This document shows positions 1-5,847 of a stretch of DNA of 5,847 nucleotides, piece after piece (positions within the stretch are counted from its first letter, which is position 1; the number at the start of each line of letters is the position of its first letter). The notes under the pieces are model-generated. The model was not told the origin of the DNA. It made no database searches and was given only the letters and a program-made list of their open reading frames with translations. The stretch comes from an uncultured Collinsella sp. (GTDB taxonomy: Bacteria > Actinomycetota > Coriobacteriia > Coriobacteriales > Coriobacteriaceae). Made by a program: the position numbers and the translations under genes. The stretch lies in the NCBI GenBank assembly GCA_902465465.1, contig CABQNF010000072.1, positions 1 to 5,847 on the forward strand, written 5' to 3'.

Positions 1-43
1 GTTTCCCCGGGCTAGGCAATGAGCGGGTACAGCGTCTCCTCGC

Positions 44-2840
44 CTACTCCCCCAGCAGGGCCTTCTCGGGCGTGATGGGCAGCGAGCGAACCTGATGTCC
101 GGTGGCGTGTGCCACGGCCGAGGCCACGGCGGCGAGCGGCGTGTTGATGACGACCTCGCCGATCGACTTGGCGCCAAACGGGCCCGTCGGCTCGTAGCTC
201 GGCTCAAAGGCCACGCGAATGCTGCCGATATCCAGGCGCGTGGGCAGCTTGTAGCTCATAAAGTTGCCGGTGCGCAGGCGGCCGCGGTCGTCGTGCTCGA
301 CGATCTCGTAGAGCGCGTGGCCGATACCCTGGGCAATGCCGCCCTCGGCCTGGACGCGCGCGAGCGCCTCGTTAATCACGGTGCCGCAGTCCACAGCCGC
401 CGCATAGTCCACCACAGTCACCTTGCCGGTGGCCTTGTCGACCTCGACCTCGGCAATGCCGGCCATAAACGGCGGAGGCGAAACGGGCAGGCAGGCAGAG
501 GCATGCGAGGTGAGCGCGTCGCCGCCTGCGATATTCTTGACGCACAGGTTGGCAAAGTCGCGCAGCGTGAGGTAGCGGTTCTGCTCGCGCGCGGCGCGCT
601 CGTCGGACAGGCGCACGTACTGGCCATCGAAGACCACGTCGGCGGCGTCCACGTCCCACATCTGGGCGGCCTTGGCGCAAATCTTCTCACGCAGCTCGGT
701 CGCGGCGTTCTTGGCGGCAAGGCCCGTCACGTACGTACCCGAGCTCGCGTACGAGCCGGCGTCGAACGGCGACACATCGGTGTCCACGCCGCGCACCACG
801 ATCTGTGAGCTCTCCACGCCCAGCTCCTCGGCGGCAATCTGCGCCAAGATCGTGTCGACGCCCATGCCGTTATCGGTGGCGCCGGTGCCGATGGTAATGA
901 AGCCGTCCTCTTCCAGGCGCATATCGATGCCGGCGATGTCCACGTTGGAGATGCCCGAGCCCTGCATGGTGAGCGCGCAGCCCAGGGCGCGCACGCGGTC
1001 ACCCAGGTCCACGGCCAGCGGTTTGTCGCGCCAGCCGATCATGTCCATCGCACGCAGCAGGCAGCGGTCGAGCGCGCACGCGTTGAGCTTCTCGTTGTAG
1101 TACTGCGGCATGACCTCGCCCTCGCGCACGATGTTCTTAAGGCGCAGGTCAGCGGGATCCATGTGCAGCATGTCGGCGAGCTCGTTGACGGCGCTCTCCA
1201 CGGCAAACTGGCCCTGGGTGGCACCGTAGCCGCGATACGCGCCGCCACGGTTGGTATTGGTGTAGACGGCGTCCCAGCTAAAGCGGCTTGCCTTCACATG
1301 GTTGTAGATGGGCAGGCTCTTGTGGCCCGAAAGGCCGATCGTCGTGGTGGCATGCTCGCCGTACGCGCCGGCGTTGGACAGCGTATGCAGGTCGATGGCC
1401 GTGATGGTGCCGTCGTTCATGGCGCCCAGCTTAACGGTCATCTGCATCTGGTGGCGCGAATTGCCCGCGGTGATGGTCTCCTCGCGGGTGTAGCAGCAGT
1501 AGCTCGGACGGCCGGTCTGCTGTGTCACGAACGCCACGAAGATCTCGCAGCAGCCCGTCTGCTTGGAGCCAAAGCCGCCGCCGATGCGCGGCTTAATGAC
1601 CTGCACCTGCGACTGCGGGATGTCGAGCGACTGCGCGACCATGCGGCGCACGTGGAAGGGCACCTGTGTAGAGGTGGTCACCGAAATGCGCCCAAACGCG
1701 TCGGTCGTCGCAAAGGCACGGAAGGTCTCCATGGGCGCGGTCTGCGTGGCCTGGCTGGTGTAGGTGCGCTCAAAGACGATGTCGCTCTGGGCGAAGGCCT
1801 CATCAAGATCGCCAAAATCGCTGGTACCGCTGCACACCAGGTTGCGAGCAACGTCGCCGCCCTGCGGGAACATAAAGGTCACGTCACCCTCGGGGTGGAC
1901 CACGATGTCGTTATCGAGTGCCTGGGTAAAGTCGAGCAGGGGCTCAAGCACCTCGTAGTCGACCTTGATGAGCTTGAGCGCCTTGTCGGCGGCCTCCTCG
2001 GTCTCGGCGGCGACGATCGCTACCTCCTCGTTTTGGTAGCGCACCAGGTTCTCGAGGATCAGGCGGTCGTAGGGACTCGGCTGCGGATAGCTCTGGCCGG
2101 CGATGGTAAAGCGGCGCTTGGGCACGTCCTCGTAGGTGTAGACGCCCACGACGCCGGGCACCTTCAGGGCGCGCGACGTATCGATGGAGCGGATCTTGGC
2201 GCGGGCATAGGGGCTGCGCTTGAGCTTGACGATCAGGGCGCTGGCGGGCACCAGGTCGCCCGTGTAGACGGGACGACCCTCGAGCAGCGCCTTCGAGTCC
2301 TTCTTGGGCTGCTTGTGGGTGATCTGCTTGTAGGAGACACCGTCGCAGCTGGTGTCGTTGACCGGCAGCTCGGGCATCTCAAAGCCCACCTGCACGCCCG
2401 ACTCGTTGAGAAAGCGCACGATGGCACGCAGCTGGCTCTCGTAGCCGCTGCAGCGGCAGAGGTTGCCGGCGAGCTGGCGCGAGAGCTCCTCGCGCGTGGC
2501 GACGAGGCTCGGGTCCTCCTTGGCGGCGCGGGCAAGCGCCAGCACGTTCATGATGAGGCCGGGGGCGCAAAAACCGCACTGCTCGGCGCCTTCGGCAGCC
2601 ATTGCGCGGGCGAGCGCCTCGGACTCGGCCTTGAGGCCCTCGAGCGTGGTGATGGTGTGGCCCTCGACGCGAGCGGCGGGAACCGAGCAGCTCAGCACCG
2701 GGGCCGGAGACGGCGGAGAGGGTGCGGGCGTCGAAGCCCTGCTCGCGCAGCAGCGCAAAGAGCATGGTATCGGGGGCAATCTGAACCTTGACCTTGCGGC
2801 CGTTGAGCGTAAAGGAAAGATCGATGAGTTTGGCAGCCAT
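44..2840 (-). pseudogene. Xanthine dehydrogenase-type molybdenum hydroxylase, fused [2Fe-2S] and Mo-binding subunit, frameshifted
   Basis: This gene would encode a cytoplasmic enzyme subunit that hydroxylates a purine-like heterocycle at a molybdopterin centre and passes electrons through two [2Fe-2S] clusters to the FAD subunit encoded just upstream. The ATG at 2840 overlaps that gene's stop (TAATG). The first 40 codons form the start of a plant-type ferredoxin domain (LLREQGFDART). The frame then breaks near 2700-2720, and everything from PVLSCSVP onward lies in another frame to the TAG at 44. The second cluster domain is intact (CGFC near 2560-2586, CRC near 2450-2460). The molybdenum domain shows GGGFGSKQ (near 1560-1583), AYRGYGATQ (1214-1240) and GAKSIGEV (152-175), whose Glu matches the catalytic glutamate of the family. 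AYRGYG in place of AYRCSF argues against CO dehydrogenase. The break removes the cysteine loop of the first cluster, so as written the product would not work. The exact substrate cannot be read from sequence. No terminator is visible in bases 1-43. Confidence 0.85.
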
Positions 2841-3714
2841 TAGCGCACCTCGCTAGAATCGACGCCGGGCACGCGGCGGCAGGAATACTCGTCCGTGGCA
2901 AACTTGGGGACCTGCACGGTCTCGAGCTCGCGGGCAAGCGCGGCAGAAAGCTCGATGCCGGCGGCGCGGCGCACGGCCTGAATCGCCAACGGGGCCGAGA
3001 TGCGACGGCGGTACTCGGTCGAACCCCACAGGTTGGTGCCGTAGCTCAGGGCGCGTACAGACGCGGCCAGGGCGCGAAGCTCGTCCTCGGAAGGTTGCTC
3101 GGCGGTAAGGCCAGATGCCTCGCCCTGCAGCAGGGTCGCGCGCAGCGGGCGGGCGCCCACGGTGACATGCCAGGAGTTGTCCCACCAAGCGGCGGTGACA
3201 TTAAGCGAGGGGAAGTCGGTCGCGGCCTTGCGCACGGCCTCATAGCTTGCGCGGTAGTCGTGCTTAACGACCACCACGTGCTCGATCACATCGCGCACGT
3301 AGCCCATGTCCACGAACTCGGCAAGCGGCACGCGACCGGCGCCCGTCAGCTCAACATAGGAATCGAGCGCCAAAAAGGCCGAGAGCACGTCCGAGAAGCC
3401 AAAGCGGCCGTAGATGCTGCCGCCCACCGTGGCGGTGTTGCGCAGCTGCACGCCCACGATATCGTGGACGGCGAACTCAAAGACATTGTTGACAAGCGCG
3501 TTGAGCTCGGCATGGCGCTCGAGCTGGCGCAGGGTGCACATGGCACCGATGCGAAACTCGGTCTCGGTCTCCTCGATCTGATCGAGTCCGCAGACCGAAA
3601 GGTCATACCGCCGCCCACAATCTTGTTGTTGCGGTTCTTCTGCAAGAGCTCATAGGCTTCGGCCGCGTTTCCAACACGGACGTAGGTACCGAACTTGAGC
3701 ACGTTCTCCCCCAT
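2840..3714 (-). pseudogene. FAD-binding subunit of the molybdenum hydroxylase (XdhB/CoxM type), frameshifted
   Basis: This is the FAD-binding medium subunit of a xanthine-dehydrogenase-type enzyme; it takes electrons from the iron-sulfur clusters and reduces the final acceptor. The first 37 codons run from the ATG at 3714 to KIVGGGM, the first FAD-binding loop (GGG). The frame then changes near 3602-3604, and the protein resumes as DLSVCGLDQIEE and continues for about 254 codons to the TAA at 2840. The second frame carries the FAD loop TVGGSIYGRFGFSD and a typical C-terminal domain. From memory of relatives, about 13 residues normally lie between the glycine loop and the DLS segment; here they are gone, which fits a loss of about 40 nt. 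The ATG is preceded by GGAG only 2 nt upstream, which is tight; a GTG four codons in (after GGGGGAG) is an alternative start. The next gene starts within this stop codon, so the two are probably translationally coupled. Confidence 0.82.
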
Positions 3715-3793
3715 CTCTCCACTTGTCCAGTACTTTTAAGTGTACCAAACGAGGGGCCGCACACCGTTTTAGGACAAAATCCACCCACCCATC

Positions 3794-3868
3794 CATAACT
3801 TGCGGTGAAATACGGACTGATTAGCCGTTCTGGGACGCTAAACAGTCCGTATATCACCGCAAGTTATG
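3794..3868. repeat. Long imperfect inverted repeat (32-nt arms, 11-nt loop)
   Basis: The arms 3794-3825 and 3837-3868 pair at 30 of 32 positions. The only mismatches are two A-A oppositions (3809/3853 and 3820/3842). The loop is 3826-3836. The outer ends read CATAACTTGCGGTGA on the left and TCACCGCAAGTTATG on the right. It sits between the gdhA terminator and the start of the molybdenum hydroxylase operon, with no T-run on either side, so it is not a standard terminator. No clear target-site duplication was seen. It could be a REP-like or MITE-like palindromic element, or a structured leader or 3' RNA; the sequence alone does not decide. Confidence 0.85.
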
Positions 3869-3888
3869 AGGAGTCCTCCGGGATAGAA

Positions 3889-3918
3889 AAGGCTCCCAGC
3901 CGGATAGCTGGGAGCCTT
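3889..3918 (-). terminator. Rho-independent terminator of gdhA
   Basis: A perfect 12-bp stem (AAGGCTCCCAGC at 3889-3900, GCTGGGAGCCTT at 3907-3918) has a 6-nt loop and lies 25 bases past the gdhA stop. In the gdhA sense direction the stem runs directly into TTTTCT, giving the short U tract of an intrinsic terminator. On the other strand the stem is followed only by ATCGC, so it should work mainly for gdhA. Confidence 0.9.
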
Positions 3919-3943
3919 ATCGCATGCTATGTCGAGCGAAGAT

Positions 3944-5289
<1,346 letters not shown>

Positions 5290-5302
5290 TTATCGAGTAT
5301 GG

Positions 5303-5331
5303 ATAATATCGCACTGTTGCAGCAAAGTTTC
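5303..5331 (-). promoter_or_regulatory. Candidate gdhA promoter
   Basis: In the sense direction TATTAT (5308-5303) matches the -10 consensus at five of six bases. Seventeen bases upstream the -35 position is occupied by GAAACT, a poor match to TTGACA, and it falls on one of the repeated CGAAAC motifs. That arrangement would suit an activator-dependent promoter. An alternative pair is TTGCTG (5325-5320) with CATACT (5301-5296) at 18-bp spacing. Either would start the transcript just before the leader hairpin. Both are read by eye. Confidence 0.35.
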
Positions 5332-5429
5332 GCATAAGCCGACGAGCAGATGTTTCGTTTTGATTACGATGCAGGTAGAAGCGTTTTTGAGCACCCAACG
5401 TGCAAATCGCGTGTTTCGAAGCTGTTTCG
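5327..5429. promoter_or_regulatory. Four direct copies of GTTTCG upstream of gdhA
   Basis: GTTTCG occurs at 5327-5332, 5352-5357, 5413-5418 and 5424-5429; the last three are preceded by T (TGTTTCG). All face the same way (CGAAAC in the gdhA sense direction). Start-to-start distances are 25, 61 and 11 bases, so the outer two are one helical turn apart. They lie in non-coding DNA between the upstream gene's terminator hairpin and gdhA. They may be binding sites for a regulator of gdhA; no known operator consensus was recognised. Confidence 0.4.
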
Positions 5430-5443
5430 TCCACATGTTCCAA

Positions 5444-5472
5444 ACCACCACATTGGGCACCTTTGTGGTGGT
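5444..5472 (-). terminator. Probable intrinsic terminator of the DUF3343 gene
   Basis: A perfect 9-bp inverted repeat (ACCACCACA at 5444-5452, TGTGGTGGT at 5464-5472) with an 11-nt loop begins 8 bases past the stop codon of the upstream gene. In that gene's sense direction it ends in TGGTGGTTTGG, so the U tract is short. It is a plausible but weak terminator separating that gene from gdhA. Confidence 0.55.
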
Positions 5473-5480
5473 GTTAGTGG

Positions 5481-5847
5481 TTAGAGGACGAGCTGATGGT
5501 AGTCGGCTGGGGTTATGCGGCCTTCGGTGGCAGCGCGGAAGGCGGCAAGCGCATCGCCCGAGAACGGCATGGCCCAGCACAGGCCGCAACCCGCGGTAAT
5601 GGAGCCCGGCAATGGCATGATGCGCCCGGGCACGCCGGCATCCAGGCACAGCTGCTCGCACTCCATCACATCGAAGGTGCTGTCAAACGACACGATAATC
5701 TTGCGCTCGTGGTCGAGGGCATCACCGGATGGGCCTTCGCGGTGTGCCTCACGATACGCCGCGGCGGCCGCTTCCTCTTCCGCAGTATGTCCACAGCCAC
5801 CGCAGCCGCAGGTACAGGGCTCGGAACCATCGCAAGTGCAAGGCTCT
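5481..5847 (-). CDS. DUF3343 (putative Se/S carrier-like) protein with Cys-rich N-terminal stretch, 5' end cut by the window
   Basis: The frame is open from the window edge to the TAA at 5481, about 121 codons. The only possible start inside is a GTG at 5693, which would cut into the first beta strand of the domain (KIIVSFDST), so the true start is taken to be outside the window. The C-terminal 75 residues match the DUF3343 pattern: a short strand, a helix with a 'LCLDAGVPGR' turn, 'MPLPGSITAGCGLCW' in place of the usual conserved CG motif, and a second helix. DUF3343 proteins are small, often sit near YedF/SelD-type selenium genes, and are proposed to carry selenium or sulfur; their role is not proven. 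Ahead of the domain lies a Cys-rich stretch (EPCTCDGS, EPCTCGCGGCGH; seven Cys) and an Ala/Glu-rich helix. The Cys-rich part could bind metal or link to an upstream domain outside the window. Family call moderately sure; function inferred. Confidence 0.72.
   Translation of the reverse strand, partial: EPCTCDGSEPCTCGCGGCGHTAEEEAAAAAYREAHREGPSGDALDHERKIIVSFDSTFDVMECEQLCLDAGVPGRIMPLPGSITAGCGLCWAMPFSGDALAAFRAATEGRITPADYHQLVL
5799..5846 (-). repeat. Two imperfect 24-nt tandem units encoding EPCTC motifs
   Basis: In the coding direction two adjacent 24-base units (5846-5823 and 5822-5799) both encode EPCTC, followed by DGS in the first and GCG in the second. They differ at several third codon positions, so the peptide is better conserved than the DNA. 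This suggests an older duplication kept for its cysteines. Further units may lie beyond the window edge. Confidence 0.6.

Noticed and set aside
95..808. 237-codon open frame on the plus strand
   Set aside because: Antisense shadow over the conserved Mo-domain C-terminus; no recognisable family.
1163..2791. 542-codon open frame on the plus strand
   Set aside because: It lies antisense to the hydroxylase gene. Its composition (Ala, Gly, Leu, Val, Arg, His rich, no recognisable domain) is typical of an antisense shadow of GC-rich coding DNA.
3723..3777. TTGTCC (3723-3728) and GGACAA (3772-3777) as an operator pair upstream of the FAD subunit gene
   Set aside because: Only 6 bp with a 43-base gap; easily chance in this length.

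Overview
The window looks like a piece of a high-GC gut actinobacterial chromosome, most likely from the Coriobacteriia and possibly Collinsella. This is inferred from protein character, GC-rich third codon positions and gene content; no rRNA or marker gene is present to prove it. All recognisable genes lie on the minus strand, so the window is best read from its right end to its left.

Layout, in the direction of transcription. (1) 5847-5481: the 3' part of a DUF3343 (putative Se/S carrier-like) gene with a cysteine-rich N-terminal stretch, followed by a probable hairpin terminator. (2) 5480-5230: a control region with four copies of GTTTCG (CGAAAC in the sense direction), a candidate promoter and a strong GC hairpin in the leader. 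(3) 5229-3944: gdhA, glutamate dehydrogenase, followed by a strong terminator. (4) 3943-3715: an intergenic region with a long, nearly perfect 32-nt inverted repeat. (5) 3714-2840: the FAD-binding subunit of a xanthine-dehydrogenase-type molybdenum hydroxylase. (6) 2840-44: its partner, a fusion of the [2Fe-2S] subunit with the molybdopterin-binding subunit. Genes 5 and 6 overlap by one base (TAATG) and form an operon. They would supply FAD, two [2Fe-2S] clusters and the molybdenum centre of one enzyme that hydroxylates a purine or similar heterocycle.

The striking feature is that all three complete genes are broken in the same way. Each has one internal deletion, estimated at about 40 nt (FAD subunit), 40-55 nt (iron-sulfur/molybdenum subunit) and 70 nt (gdhA). 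Each deletion removes conserved residues and shifts the frame, while the sequence on both sides is intact and shows no other decay. Three clean, similar lesions in neighbouring genes, one of them central to nitrogen metabolism, point first to assembly or consensus error and second to real, recent gene loss. No clearly novel system is visible. The unexplained elements worth a look are the long inverted repeat, the repeated CGAAAC motif upstream of gdhA and the Cys-rich extension of the DUF3343 protein.
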